DNA of 54,934 bases from Candidatus Uhrbacteria bacterium (GCA_018673485.1 JABHCP010000016.1:1-54934); one strand, 5' to 3'. Numbered from the stretch's first letter, positions 37,053-45,799 are shown. The notes: generated by a model not told the origin, from the sequence alone. A program made the numbers and translations.

Positions 37053-39563
37053 TTAGGATTGTTTTTTTAGTAATGTATCAACAGAAATTAATTCCGGTTC
37101 TTTTTTGCCTGACAAATCAATTTGTCCAACCTCCTGTTTTTCATATCCAGGCTTTTCAAAAGTCATGTAATACTGATTCGGGCCGGCCATAAACGCGTAC
37201 CGACCGGAGCCGTCCGTAATAGTAGACTCGATCAACTTATGAAACTTTGGCTCAAACAAACGCACAACGGCATTAGGTAGAGCTTTCTTTATACCCGCGT
37301 CACTTACTATTCCCCAACCTTTCTTTTTACGCCATTTAGTTAATAGCTTTGTGACTCCGTAAACCATCACGTGCACCGCAACCAATCCAATACTTACAAT
37401 TGACGGCTGTATAACTAGAATCACAAGCGCCATAATCAAACCAGCTATAGCTAACACATTCTGAAAAGTTCGCAAAAACCGTTTAAAGATGAGCTTTTTA
37501 GGCGCGTGGTACTTATCATCCTGCGATGGGTCGATCGGGATATTTGCCGCAATCACAACATCACCCTCTGTGACCTCTATTATTCCTTGCGTATATATAT
37601 CTTCGAACATTTCGTCTGCATCCGCCCCTTGCACGTACTCACTTGGAAAAACAAATCCTGCTTTCTTTACTTCTACTCTATATTTACCTGGCTTCACTCT
37701 TAGTATGTAGTTACCTGAGCCATCTGACACAGTCGTCTTTACCAACTTACCGCTTTCGGAATACAAACGAATGGTAGCTAAATCAATCGGCAGCTTTGTG
37801 ATGGCATTATAAATCGTTCCAATCCTTTTACGCTTTCGTCTTGCAAAAAATAGAATCGGAGAACTAAATAAATATCGCAAGAACGGAATCAAATTGAATG
37901 ATGAAGATAATACTCCGGCACTTCCGACCACCGTCGCAATAGCAACGGGCTTCGTCACACTCGCCGCCGCCTGAACAGCTGGAAGCTCTCTAACTTCATT
38001 TATCGTTTCAGCAAACACCACCACGGTATCAACCGCTGCCGTGACGGTGGTTACCACCACACCTTCAGGCTCCTCATCTACGACCCCAACAATTTCAATT
38101 GTTCTAACAACCTCAATTACCGGAGCTAAAACATTATTAGTTACACGGACAGTCACCTCAGCATCCTCATACCCATTCTTTCCGGCTGTTACCGTATACG
38201 TTCCATTAGGCACGTAAAAAGCAATTGCCCCGCTGCCACCTGAGAACGTTGGATTTGATTGCCCGTATGATCCGGCGTCCCATTGCACTCTTTCATCGCC
38301 ACTACCTTCATATATGATGACTACCACGTCTTCGACCCCCCGGCTCTCACCTTCAAGATCTTCATAAACCCAACCGTATTGGGCAACGCCCCACGACTGT
38401 ACATCAGTTACAACTTCGCCATCTGTATAATCAACAATTACTGTGACTACTTGATCATCTTTAGTCACTGGGATGATGCCTTGGTAAATACCATCGAGCA
38501 CTTCAGCGAATCCATACGTTGTATCGTCGACCACAACAATGACTTGATCAATTTCTTCAGGATCACCAACCGTCACCTCGACTTGGGCGTAAGTTCCAGG
38601 AATGAGGTCGTCTTGATCAATAAATATTTGCCCATTACCAACAGTAATTTGAGTATCGACCTCACGCTCAACAACCTCGTCAGGAACACCGCCTGAAGAG
38701 TCGGGATCATCAGGTGCCCCACTCGTATCTGAGTCAGTGCCATCGGTTGGCTCGCCATCATCAACAGGATCACTGTCGTCAACGGGATCTCCGTCGTCAA
38801 CTGGATCTTCGTCATCGATTGGGTCTTCATCGTCTACCGGGTCTTCGTCATCGATTGGGTCTTCATCGTCCACCGGGTCTTCGTCATCAACTGGATCTTC
38901 GTCATCGATTGGGTCTTCATCGTCTACCGGGTCTTCGTCGCCACCGCCGTCATCACCACCATCGCCAGGCCCAGGCCCAGGTCCACCACCACCAGATTCA
39001 GGAATGGTTGTGCTAACATTCCCATCATCATCTGCCACTATCGGGATTAGCACTGAACCAGAAAGTTCATTTGTATTTGTTTGCACCCACACAAAATATG
39101 TAGCAGCGCTTGATGGATTAGTAATCCTATTTGCACCTGATCCGCTAGAAGATGCATTGGATCCAATTTCAATAACAACCTCACTGCCGAGAACTACTGT
39201 ACCGCCATCTCCGGCACAAATTTCAAAAAGCAAACTTTGTGATGAGACGGAAAAGCCAACTTCTTCTGTGTTAGCGCAATCTGAAGCAGTTGTTAAATCA
39301 ATCGCGCCACTTGAAATGTCAATGTCATCTTCTGCAATTGAGGTGAGGTCGAATCCTGATGGGAATGTGATGGTGACAATGTCACTTTCTGGAATCGCTA
39401 CCGGCGTTGTAAAAACAAAACGGTGGTTTGAACCAGAGCTCGTTTTAAGAGATGTTGTTTGATCATACAAATCTGTAGGCGTTGAAAAAGCAAAAGCAAA
39501 ATTCGCAGGCATTATAAATGCCATGATCGCTAGCATTGAAAATATTCTAACTACGCTTCGCAT
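37053..39563 (-). CDS. secreted repeat protein with carboxypeptidase-regulatory-like domains
   Basis: 836 aa. Signal peptide ends at PANFAFAF. The N-terminal beta-domain is followed by Gly/Pro-rich linker and tandem acidic repeats of the type PVDDEDPIDDED (about residues 210-275; DNA 38755-38945), then beta-domains and two carboxypeptidase-regulatory-like modules (IRLYSESGKLVKTTVSDGSGNY and VVRLFEPKFHKLIESTITDGSG) around two hydrophobic helices. The ATG overlaps the upstream gene by 17 nt. GGAGG ends 1 nt before it, so the start is probably reached by coupling. Surface role inferred. Confidence 0.8.
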   Translation of the reverse strand: MRSVVRIFSMLAIMAFIMPANFAFAFSTPTDLYDQTTSLKTSSGSNHRFVFTTPVAIPESDIVTITFPSGFDLTSIAEDDIDISSGAIDLTTASDCANTEEVGFSVSSQSLLFEICAGDGGTVVLGSEVVIEIGSNASSSGSGANRITNPSSAATYFVWVQTNTNELSGSVLIPIVADDDGNVSTTIPESGGGGPGPGPGDGGDDGGGDEDPVDDEDPIDDEDPVDDEDPVDDEDPIDDEDPVDDEDPIDDEDPVDDGDPVDDSDPVDDGEPTDGTDSDTSGAPDDPDSSGGVPDEVVEREVDTQITVGNGQIFIDQDDLIPGTYAQVEVTVGDPEEIDQVIVVVDDTTYGFAEVLDGIYQGIIPVTKDDQVVTVIVDYTDGEVVTDVQSWGVAQYGWVYEDLEGESRGVEDVVVIIYEGSGDERVQWDAGSYGQSNPTFSGGSGAIAFYVPNGTYTVTAGKNGYEDAEVTVRVTNNVLAPVIEVVRTIEIVGVVDEEPEGVVVTTVTAAVDTVVVFAETINEVRELPAVQAAASVTKPVAIATVVGSAGVLSSSFNLIPFLRYLFSSPILFFARRKRKRIGTIYNAITKLPIDLATIRLYSESGKLVKTTVSDGSGNYILRVKPGKYRVEVKKAGFVFPSEYVQGADADEMFEDIYTQGIIEVTEGDVVIAANIPIDPSQDDKYHAPKKLIFKRFLRTFQNVLAIAGLIMALVILVIQPSIVSIGLVAVHVMVYGVTKLLTKWRKKKGWGIVSDAGIKKALPNAVVRLFEPKFHKLIESTITDGSGRYAFMAGPNQYYMTFEKPGYEKQEVGQIDLSGKKEPELISVDTLLKKQS
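38755..38945 (-). repeat. in-gene tandem repeats coding P(V/I)DDED
   Basis: About ten 18-bp units coding PVDDED/PIDDED, varying synonymously, inside the 37053-39563 gene. On the plus strand the units read GGGTCTTCGTCATCGATT and variants. Confidence 0.85.
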
Positions 39564-40401
39564 ACCTCCATATAAATGCCAGGGTGATAAGCACAAATGC
39601 AATCAACCCCATTGCTCTAAGGGAAAAAAACCAAACCACTAATGAATCCGAATACACCTCACCATCAGCCCAAGGCTGAACATCTACTTTTACCTGATAT
39701 GGCCCGAGTGCCCACGGGTCACTGACAGAAACTGCAAACGTACGCTCCTGACCTTCGGCTATTCTTTTAAATTCCGGGTTTGCGTCAAATATATTTACGA
39801 CGCCACCCATCCAGCTAACCAATGAGACGCTTCCGGATGGTTGAACAAACCGATCTCCTGAATTTCGAACAGTGTAATATGTATCAACTTCGCTAAAACT
39901 TATGGTGCTCTCGGCATCAAAACCTAGCCACTGACTATCTTCTAATATTCCGTCACCAATTGATACAAATAACAGTGTTATAAATCCGGACTGAACCGCG
40001 ATACCAGAGCTGTCTGACGCGCTCTCCACAATCCTCGCTCCAACCACCATGCTCTGCGATTTAGCAGTTTCACTTGGAGCAATTGAAATGACAAATTCCC
40101 TGACCTCGCCTGAAACTAAGTCAAACGACTCCAGCTCAGATGAAAACCAAGACGCTTCATCAACGCTAAGCTCGTAAAATGAATAGTCTGTTTGCTCGTC
40201 TCCAAGTTCAACGCCAATGAAATCAATCAAGTATGTCTTACTCTCTGCGCTTTCATTCTGCACAACAATATCGAACTGCCCTACATCACCCTGCTTTACT
40301 GCAACATCTAGAACGTTTGGATAGAGCAAGGTGGCGCGCGTAATGTTTGCAACACCCAAAAAAACCAAGGCTGTGAAAAATACTCTAGTAATCACCCACA
40401 T
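39547..40401 (-). CDS. secreted, C-terminally anchored beta-domain protein
   Basis: 284 aa from the ATG giving MWVITRVFF. Signal peptide, two Ig-like/DUF916-like beta-domains (VLDVAVKQGDVGQFDIVVQNES, FSEVDTYYTVRNSGDRFVQPSG) and one C-terminal transmembrane helix ending in WRYAKRS. The layout resembles cell-surface binding proteins such as the DUF916/WxL-locus kind. It overlaps both neighbours by 17 nt (40385-40401 and 39547-39563), so the operon is tightly coupled. Confidence 0.78.
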   Translation of the reverse strand: MWVITRVFFTALVFLGVANITRATLLYPNVLDVAVKQGDVGQFDIVVQNESAESKTYLIDFIGVELGDEQTDYSFYELSVDEASWFSSELESFDLVSGEVREFVISIAPSETAKSQSMVVGARIVESASDSSGIAVQSGFITLLFVSIGDGILEDSQWLGFDAESTISFSEVDTYYTVRNSGDRFVQPSGSVSLVSWMGGVVNIFDANPEFKRIAEGQERTFAVSVSDPWALGPYQVKVDVQPWADGEVYSDSLVVWFFSLRAMGLIAFVLITLAFIWRYAKRS

Positions 40402-41299
40402 ATATAATCGTGATTGTGTGAGAATATGTTCCACTGGCCTCAAATCCATTCGCTGAAGATTTTAGCGTCAGAAAATCTCTAGATTCAAATGTATTCGATG
40501 CTCGGCTCCCCACTTGCTGCAAGGTCGATGTTATCGCAACGTCCTGAGTATCGAAATCTGAAGAAAGAGTCGTGTCGGATGATCTTGCGCCATATTCCCT
40601 AGAACCAACCGTAACTGCACCGTCGGCTACATCGGTAATTGTATCCGTTCCTGTTGTTAAGTCCTGATTCTCATATACATAAACGCTATACCCATCACCA
40701 ACATCGGCTGTAACCTCCCAACCTATCGCCGTTGTTGCAAGCACTGAAGGCGTGGGCTCAGGCATCGTTGTCACAGTTGCATTCATGTTGTAGAGATAGT
40801 CATCCACTCCACCAACTGTTGGCATAACTGTCGCATAGTGCCATTGGTCTACGGTTATAGTTGTGACATTTATGGATGTAATTTTACCCATCGCAGAAAT
40901 CTGTGACTCCCCCTCATCTTCAACAATTAGCACCATATCACCGACAGTAAAGCCAGAGACAGATGAAACCGTCACCGCGGTATCGGTAACTGAAATAGCA
41001 GAAACCTGCGTTGATCTGCTTTCGATGAATATCTCAAAATCAGCTACTCGGTCATAAACACCGGCCCTATACCCCTGGTCCAATTCATAAGATGTGCTCG
41101 ACCCCTGTGATGCGCTGCTAGGATCTACTGAATCTCGCAGTATATATGAGCTCGAGCTTGAAGTATCATCTCCGCCAGCACTAATGCTATCCCACTGAAT
41201 TTGAAAGTTAGTAGAAGTCATCTGGCCAAAAACAGAAAAGCTGCAGCTAAAAATAGCTACAAGAACAACTAGAGCGATAGAAAGCTCTCTTCGTTTCAT
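40385..41299 (-). CDS. secreted surface protein, first gene of locus
   Basis: 304 aa. Signal peptide ends SVFGQM; Ser/Thr-rich beta-protein with TNFQIQWDSISAGGDDTSSSSSYILRDSVD near the N-terminus, a pattern common to exported proteins of CPR genomes. No C-terminal anchor. TATAAT (41308-41313, minus strand) lies 8 nt before the ATG, so the mRNA is probably leaderless. It opens the five-gene surface-protein locus that runs to 30573. Confidence 0.8.
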   Translation of the reverse strand: MKRRELSIALVVLVAIFSCSFSVFGQMTSTNFQIQWDSISAGGDDTSSSSSYILRDSVDPSSASQGSSTSYELDQGYRAGVYDRVADFEIFIESRSTQVSAISVTDTAVTVSSVSGFTVGDMVLIVEDEGESQISAMGKITSINVTTITVDQWHYATVMPTVGGVDDYLYNMNATVTTMPEPTPSVLATTAIGWEVTADVGDGYSVYVYENQDLTTGTDTITDVADGAVTVGSREYGARSSDTTLSSDFDTQDVAITSTLQQVGSRASNTFESRDFLTLKSSANGFEASGTYSHTITIIYVGDY

Positions 41300-41467
41300 A
41301 CACAGGAATTATATCAATGAACACAATTTTTAGCCAAAGGCATAATTGGCTAACCTTAGCACAATATCAATGCTTGCCTGTGGATAATTATAGCAAATAT
41401 TGGCTCTGGGCCCTACTACCTGTGGAGAACTCCATTTATTCTTTGTCTACGCCTTGCTAGACAAGCA

Positions 41468-41483
41468 GATTTCACGTGAAACG
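41468..41483. promoter_or_regulatory. parS-like site 1
   Basis: GATTTCACGTGAAACG matches the ParB site TGTTTCACGTGAAACA at 13 of 16 positions, with the central 12 bp TTTCACGTGAAA intact. Confidence 0.55.
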
Positions 41484-41569
41484 CTCACATCTAAAGTAAT
41501 ACACTAGAAGTGACCTACGGTGATACAGAACTCTTCTATCTTCTCCGCTCTTCTAGGTGGCAAAAATCC

Positions 41570-41761
41570 CTACTTGATATGATTGTGGGCTCTCAGACTA
41601 ACAAATTCCAGTATCTTATCCTTGTGCGCACTAGAGACTGCATATACCCTTGCGTTCACATATTTACTACCGAACAAGTCATGTCGATCCTGCATCACCA
41701 ATAACAACATAAGCGATCCAAGAATAGGGCCCATCATCACACTTATTGCAGTCCAAATCAT
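41570..41761 (-). CDS. possible small membrane protein
   Basis: 63 codons: a hydrophobic first half (MIWTAISVMMGPILGSLMLL, probably one transmembrane helix) and a charged second half (QDRHDLFGSKYVNARVYAV). The frame continues 11 codons upstream to a double stop without another usual start. No Shine-Dalgarno sequence or promoter. Could be a remnant, a real small protein or chance. Confidence 0.3.
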   Translation of the reverse strand: MIWTAISVMMGPILGSLMLLLVMQDRHDLFGSKYVNARVYAVSSAHKDKILEFVSLRAHNHIK

Positions 41762-41934
41762 AACCCAGTCTTTACCACTAATAAGGAACGGCGCTCATCA
41801 GATGTGGTCCACAATCCCCTATCACATCTCAAACTCTGCACTTTCGATATTCACTAATATCTCTTGGCTTCCAAAAGAGGTCACTAGCAACGAGTCTCGG
41901 CTGATGCAAAAACTCATATTGAGTGAATAAAACA

Positions 41935-41961
41935 AAATCACCGCATCTAGTGCGGTGATTT
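41935..41961 (-). terminator. terminator of tRNA-Arg
   Basis: AAATCACCGCA - TCTAG - TGCGGTGATTT, directly after the tRNA on the minus strand, T-tract TTTTGTTTT. Confidence 0.85.
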
Positions 41962-41964
41962 TGG

Positions 41965-42038
41965 TGACCCCGGTAGGACTCGAACCTACAACCTTATCCT
42001 TAGGACGGATCTGCTCTATCCAATTGAGCTACGGAGCC
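41965..42038 (-). tRNA. tRNA-Arg(CCU)
   Basis: Cloverleaf: acceptor GGCTCCG/CGGGGTC, D-arm GCTC/GAGC, anticodon stem GATCC/GGATA with loop GTCCTAA (anticodon CCT, decodes AGG), T-arm GTAGG-TTCGAGT-CCTAC. 74 nt without encoded CCA. Terminator follows at once. Confidence 0.93.
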
Positions 42039-42040
42039 AT

Positions 42041-42056
42041 AGTTTCACGTGAAACA
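42041..42056. promoter_or_regulatory. parS-like site 2
   Basis: AGTTTCACGTGAAACA matches the parS consensus at 15 of 16 positions. It sits immediately 5' of tRNA-Arg. A second such site is about 570 bp away. Confidence 0.65.
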
Positions 42057-42109
42057 TGCGTCGTAAAACATTACACATCGCTGTTGAAGCAACAAAATTA
42101 CGATGGTGG

Positions 42110-42115
42110 TATAAT
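42110..42115 (+). promoter_or_regulatory. extended -10 of rmuC
   Basis: TGGTATAAT (extended -10 with perfect TATAAT), leaving a leader of about 13 nt without Shine-Dalgarno sequence. Confidence 0.65.
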
Positions 42116-42134
42116 ATCACAAAACCAAAATACT

Positions 42135-43253
42135 ATGAATACTTTTGACCTTATTTTACTCGTGCTTTTGATCGCATGCGCCGCAGCACTAGCAGTCATC
42201 ATCTACAAGCTTTCAAAATCCTCCGGATCCCAAGCGTCGCAAAATACTGATCAGATGCTCATGATGATCAAGGAGGATTTATCAAGAGGATCAGACCAGC
42301 ACAAAAAGGACTTACTAATTCAGATACAGCACTTGCAAAAAGAAATGGGCGAAGGAATCAGGCACTCTCATTCCTCAATGCAGAAACAGTTTGATCAAAC
42401 ATCTCGAATAGTTCAGGACGTAACAAAAAGGCTTACCGACCTAGATCAAACCAACAAACAGGTTCTCGACTTCTCTTCACAACTGCAGAACCTGCAGAAC
42501 ATTCTAAAGAACCCAAAACAGCGAGGCGTCCTAGGTGAGTATTGGCTGGAAACGCTTTTGAGCAACGTTCTACCAAAGGACAGTTACAAAATGCAGTATA
42601 AAATAGGAGTGGACGAAAAGACGGATCAAATCCTTATAGCCGATGCTGCAATCTTCGTGCGCGATCAAATAATTCCAATTGACGCCAAGTTCACATTGGA
42701 AAACTATAACCGCATGATGGAAGAAGCACACAACGAAGAACTGAGAGACAAGCTTGAAAAATTATTCAAGGCTGACGTAAAAAAACGGATTGACGAAACC
42801 TCTAAGTACATCAGGCAAGGGCAGGGGACTATGAATTTCGCATTTATGTTCATACCAGCTGAGGGCGTTTACTACAACCTATTAAACGCGGATGTTGGAT
42901 CGGGAATAAACAGCAGCAATTTAGTGCAGTATGCATTCGAAAAGCACGTAATGATGGTTTCACCAACCTCATTCTATGCATACTTGCAAACAGTATTACT
43001 AGGATTGCGTGAATTACAGCTCGAGGAATCCACTCAAGAAATCATTAAACGCGTTTCAGAGCTGGGTAAACATGTAAACAGCTACAGTGATTACCATGAG
43101 CGACTTGGTAAAAACCTGGGAACAGTAGTTAATCAATACAACAGCTCTAGCAATGAGTTACGCAAGGTCAGTAAGGACGTTTCAAAAATTACGTCAGGGA
43201 CACTCGATAACATCATTGAAACTGACGAGGTAATAAAACCACAAATCAACTAA
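42135..43253 (+). CDS. rmuC: RmuC-family protein
   Basis: 372 aa. N-terminal transmembrane helix (about residues 5-24), coiled coil (about 35-130) and the RmuC nuclease-like core (KQRGVLGEYWLETLLSNVLP, DAAIFVRDQIIPIDAKFTLENY, FAFMFIPAEGVYYNLL, VMMVSPTSFYAYLQTVLLG). RmuC limits inverted-repeat recombination in E. coli and resembles restriction endonuclease folds (PD-D/EXK). Interesting next to palindromes, though they are far away. The longer frame from 41955 runs back through the tRNA and is rejected. Confidence 0.92.
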   Translation: MNTFDLILLVLLIACAAALAVIIYKLSKSSGSQASQNTDQMLMMIKEDLSRGSDQHKKDLLIQIQHLQKEMGEGIRHSHSSMQKQFDQTSRIVQDVTKRLTDLDQTNKQVLDFSSQLQNLQNILKNPKQRGVLGEYWLETLLSNVLPKDSYKMQYKIGVDEKTDQILIADAAIFVRDQIIPIDAKFTLENYNRMMEEAHNEELRDKLEKLFKADVKKRIDETSKYIRQGQGTMNFAFMFIPAEGVYYNLLNADVGSGINSSNLVQYAFEKHVMMVSPTSFYAYLQTVLLGLRELQLEESTQEIIKRVSELGKHVNSYSDYHERLGKNLGTVVNQYNSSSNELRKVSKDVSKITSGTLDNIIETDEVIKPQIN

Positions 43254-43265
43254 AAATTACCATAA

Positions 43266-43371
43266 CAAAAATCAGCCCATTCACCTCTTCCATATCGAGC
43301 GAAGCGAGATATCTCCTCGAGGAGATCCCTCACATTCGTTCGAGATGGATGGGGCAGGGGCTGATTTTTGT
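43266..43371 (-). terminator. terminator with a repeat in its loop
   Basis: AAAAATCAGCCC and GGGGCTGATTTTT form the outer stem. Between them lies the repeat CATATCGAGCGAAGCGAGAT ... ATCCCTCACATTCGTTCGAG. Serves rmuC and rpsT (convergent). Confidence 0.7.
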
Positions 43372-43635
43372 TTACGCTACTTTTTTAAGCAACTTCATTG
43401 ACTGCGCTTTTACACGTGCTGCTTTATTCTTCTTGATAATTCCGTGTAGAACCATCTTGTCAGCAAGCTTGTAAAGCTTTGGAACCATAGACTCAACTTC
43501 TTTCATCTTATTTTCATCAGATAATTTCCGCATTTGTCTACGCATTGAATGCAACTCTGATCGGTAGATCTTGTTACGTTCAAAACGTTTTTTACTCTGT
43601 CGAAGAGCTTTCTTGGCATTAGCTAAGTTTGGCAT
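43372..43635 (-). CDS. rpsT: 30S ribosomal protein bS20
   Basis: 87 aa, Lys/Arg-rich helical protein (MPNLANAKKALRQSKKRFERN ... KADKMVLHGIIKKNKAARVKA-like C-terminus). It binds 16S rRNA. No Shine-Dalgarno sequence. Downstream of holA, a common arrangement in bacteria. Confidence 0.95.
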   Translation of the reverse strand: MPNLANAKKALRQSKKRFERNKIYRSELHSMRRQMRKLSDENKMKEVESMVPKLYKLADKMVLHGIIKKNKAARVKAQSMKLLKKVA

Positions 43636-43704
43636 AGTTTTCTATATCGAGCGTGATATAAATAATTTGAGACGTCGCAATAGTACGAAATTTAGCGACT
43701 TTTG

Positions 43705-44691
43705 TCAATTATCAGAAGTTGATAGCGGAGCAATTGATAGATCAACCACTTGTTTTGGGTTCAAAACCCCAGTCTTTACAAGGAAATCATTATCAAACAT
43801 CTCGGATTGAACAGCAATTAGCTCATCTTTAGAAAAGTGTTGCTGCTGCTGAGTTAACTTCTTTGCAACAAATGGATGAACACCCAAAGTTTGCGCCAAA
43901 TCACGCTCAGACGATCCTGGGTTGCACTCAAAGAAGCTCGCAGCTGCGATTAATAGCCTAACTTGCCGAACAAGCATCCCGAATAATTGAGCGTCTGGTG
44001 TCCCAAATAATCTCTGTTGCTCTAGAAGCTGCTTAACCTTTCTTGTGTCTCGTTGACTCAATGCATCTAAAAAGACAAACATTTGATCATCAGCGCTCGG
44101 TCTTACCATTAAATCCAAATCTACCTGAGTGACTTCGCGGCCTCTGCAATAACTAGCAAGCTTCTCAAGTTCTAACGACAACATCCACGCATCAACCCCA
44201 GCCATCATTATAAAACTACGCACCAGGGCAGAGGAAATTCTCAGATCCAACTTCACAGATTCATCCGCAACCCACTTAGCGGCCTGGCCCTCACTCATTG
44301 GTTCAAAAATATACTCATGCACTCCATCGACTTCTTTGAAGTTTAGGACCATCGCGTGCTTGCGTGCCTTGGCGACACTCAACTCATCAAACAAAACGAC
44401 GATAGTGCTTTCTGGAACGTTTTCAAAAATCTCAATCCAAGGTTTTGATTCTGGCTTACGCGTAATCTCGCTCATCAAACCTTTCAAAATCACCATTCGT
44501 TTTTGTGCCAAAAACGGAGGAGATTGAATTGCTTGCGCGACTTGCCCAATGTCAAACTTCTTCTGATCGCGAAGAGGGAACTCGACAACATTTGTCCCCG
44601 ACGGATCAAACTTATCCAAAAAAGCCTCACGCATTACACGCACCTTCTCCTTAGCATTAAACTTGTCCTTACCAAAAACAAATATCAACAT
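43705..44691 (-). CDS. holA: DNA polymerase III subunit delta
   Basis: 328 aa. Delta opens the sliding clamp within the clamp loader. Start MLIFVFGKDKFNAKEKV; internal signatures TIVVLFDELSVAKARKHAM, ELEKLASYCRGREVTQVDLDLMV and MLVRQVRLLIAA match the family. The Walker A is degenerate as normal for delta. It overlaps nothing; rpsT lies 69 nt downstream. Confidence 0.93.
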   Translation of the reverse strand: MLIFVFGKDKFNAKEKVRVMREAFLDKFDPSGTNVVEFPLRDQKKFDIGQVAQAIQSPPFLAQKRMVILKGLMSEITRKPESKPWIEIFENVPESTIVVLFDELSVAKARKHAMVLNFKEVDGVHEYIFEPMSEGQAAKWVADESVKLDLRISSALVRSFIMMAGVDAWMLSLELEKLASYCRGREVTQVDLDLMVRPSADDQMFVFLDALSQRDTRKVKQLLEQQRLFGTPDAQLFGMLVRQVRLLIAAASFFECNPGSSERDLAQTLGVHPFVAKKLTQQQQHFSKDELIAVQSEMFDNDFLVKTGVLNPKQVVDLSIAPLSTSDN

Positions 44692-44724
44692 AGTGAGCCC
44701 ATCTTATCATAATCACAGAAGCAA

Positions 44725-44755
44725 AACACCCCGCTCGGAGCACCGAAACGGGGGC
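44725..44755 (-). terminator. terminator of small GC-rich unit
   Basis: Minus strand CCCCG-TTT-CGG-TGCT-CCG-AG-CGGGG then TGTTTTGC. Confidence 0.75.
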
Positions 44756-44778
44756 AAGACTCTCTCACAATGCACACT

Positions 44779-45066
44779 TCACACAGTAACGAAGAATCGA
44801 TGTGTGAATTTGTTACCATGGCGATCTTTCCACCTCACGACACAAGGAAACGAATTATCGAGGTCAGAAGGACTTATCACTTCAACTACAATCTCACTGC
44901 AGTCATCGCGCTTGAGCGCCACTGCAACAGCCTTGAAGACGTGAGCATTCACCCCCTCTAAATCATCTTGTACACAAGCACACTCTCGAATCGCATCGTG
45001 AGCTGCCGACGCCATACTATAGGCCCAGATAGATCCAAAATCGATCTGACTCCATTCTCTAGACAT
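44779..45066 (-). CDS. unknown small protein, GC-rich unit
   Basis: 95 aa, acidic, no membrane segment or signal (MSREWSQIDFGSIWAYSMAS...). Cys pair CAC near residue 31. The second half is beta-rich (SEIVVEVISPSDL, CVVRWKDRHGNKF). No family recognised. Strong AAGGAG before the ATG, own promoter at 45114-45142 and terminator. Between holA and rnhB. Confidence 0.65.
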   Translation of the reverse strand: MSREWSQIDFGSIWAYSMASAAHDAIRECACVQDDLEGVNAHVFKAVAVALKRDDCSEIVVEVISPSDLDNSFPCVVRWKDRHGNKFTHRFFVTV

Positions 45067-45113
45067 GATTAACTCCTTGGGATATTGACTTACACATGAA
45101 GAGTGTAGGTAGT

Positions 45114-45142
45114 AGATTAATCAATAAAAATTAAAAAGTCAA
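45114..45142 (-). promoter_or_regulatory. promoter of the 95-aa unit
   Basis: Minus strand TTGACT (45137-45142), 17-nt spacer, TAATCT (45114-45119). Confidence 0.7.
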
Positions 45143-45146
45143 TCCA

Positions 45147-45177
45147 AAAACACCCCGCTCGATGAAAAGGGTGTTTT
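45147..45177 (-). terminator. rnhB terminator
   Basis: AAAACACCC ... GGGTGTTTT with A/T-tracts; lies just upstream of the -35 of the 95-aa unit. Confidence 0.75.
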
Positions 45178-45184
45178 GAAATAC

Positions 45185-45790
45185 CTATCGATACTTTTCA
45201 AAAATCTTGTAGCTCATTCTGTGGATGGGGCAGGGGCCGTGTTTTTCGATTTGTGATCGGTGGAGGGCGGTGCCGTATCCTTTGTGGCGATTGAATTCGT
45301 ACTCTGGATATTCTTGAGCTATCTTCAGCATCATTCTGTCGCGGGTGACTTTTGCGATTATTGAGGCAGCTGCAATTGATTTTACTAACTGATCTCCACG
45401 GATAATTGATTCTTGTTTACAATCGAGCTCTGGAATTTTCCACGCATCGATAAGAGCCACCTCCAAGCCTTCAATATGCTCAAGCGCCCTACGCATTGCC
45501 AGTAGGGAAGCCTGTCTCACATTAATTAGATCGACTTCTTTATGTGACGCCTCACCAACGCCATACGCACTTGCCTTTAACAATATTTGATCAAACAAGT
45601 CTTCACGACGCTTTTCACTTAACAATTTGGAATCGTTAATGTCACCAAGCCTTGAATCCAAAGGCAAAACCACAGCCGCCGCAACAACGGGCCCAGCCAA
45701 CGATCCAGCACCAACCTCATCGGCACCGGCTATAACAGTGAAGCCCTGATCTATATATTTCTTTTCAAAACAGAATGTTGGTCGTTTCAT
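45185..45790 (-). CDS. rnhB: ribonuclease HII
   Basis: 201 aa. Cuts RNA in RNA-DNA hybrids and starts ribonucleotide excision. The first Asp-Glu pair is in GADEVGAGSLAGPV; the Asp in DAWKIPELDCK-type region and KSIAAASIIAKVTRDRMM follow; the C-terminal NRHKGYGTALH is conserved. The TTG two codons upstream is rejected. No Shine-Dalgarno sequence. Back to back with the NYN unit. Confidence 0.95.
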   Translation of the reverse strand: MKRPTFCFEKKYIDQGFTVIAGADEVGAGSLAGPVVAAAVVLPLDSRLGDINDSKLLSEKRREDLFDQILLKASAYGVGEASHKEVDLINVRQASLLAMRRALEHIEGLEVALIDAWKIPELDCKQESIIRGDQLVKSIAAASIIAKVTRDRMMLKIAQEYPEYEFNRHKGYGTALHRSQIEKHGPCPIHRMSYKIFEKYR

Positions 45791-45799
45791 ACGCAATAA

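Larger units (their letters stand above)
41300..41964. other. gene-poor stretch, possible origin-proximal region
   Basis: AT-rich near 41300-41410. It contains the inverted repeat TTAGCCAA/TTGGCTAA (41330-41353), a perfect DnaA-box match TGTGGATAA (41390-41398), a near match TGTGGAGAA (41421-41429) and the 12-bp palindrome TTTCACGTGAAA (41470-41481). No convincing gene except the weak frame at 41570-41761. Confidence 0.5.

Noticed and set aside
38755-38945. CRISPR-like array
   Set aside because: Units are contiguous, in frame and coding; no spacers.
38737-39462. Plus-strand Ser/Pro-rich frame
   Set aside because: Antisense shadow of the PVDDED repeats in the minus-strand gene.
41955-42134. 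N-terminal extension of the rmuC frame
   Set aside because: It reads through the complementary strand of tRNA-Arg; the ATG at 42135 with TATAAT upstream fits RmuC homologues.
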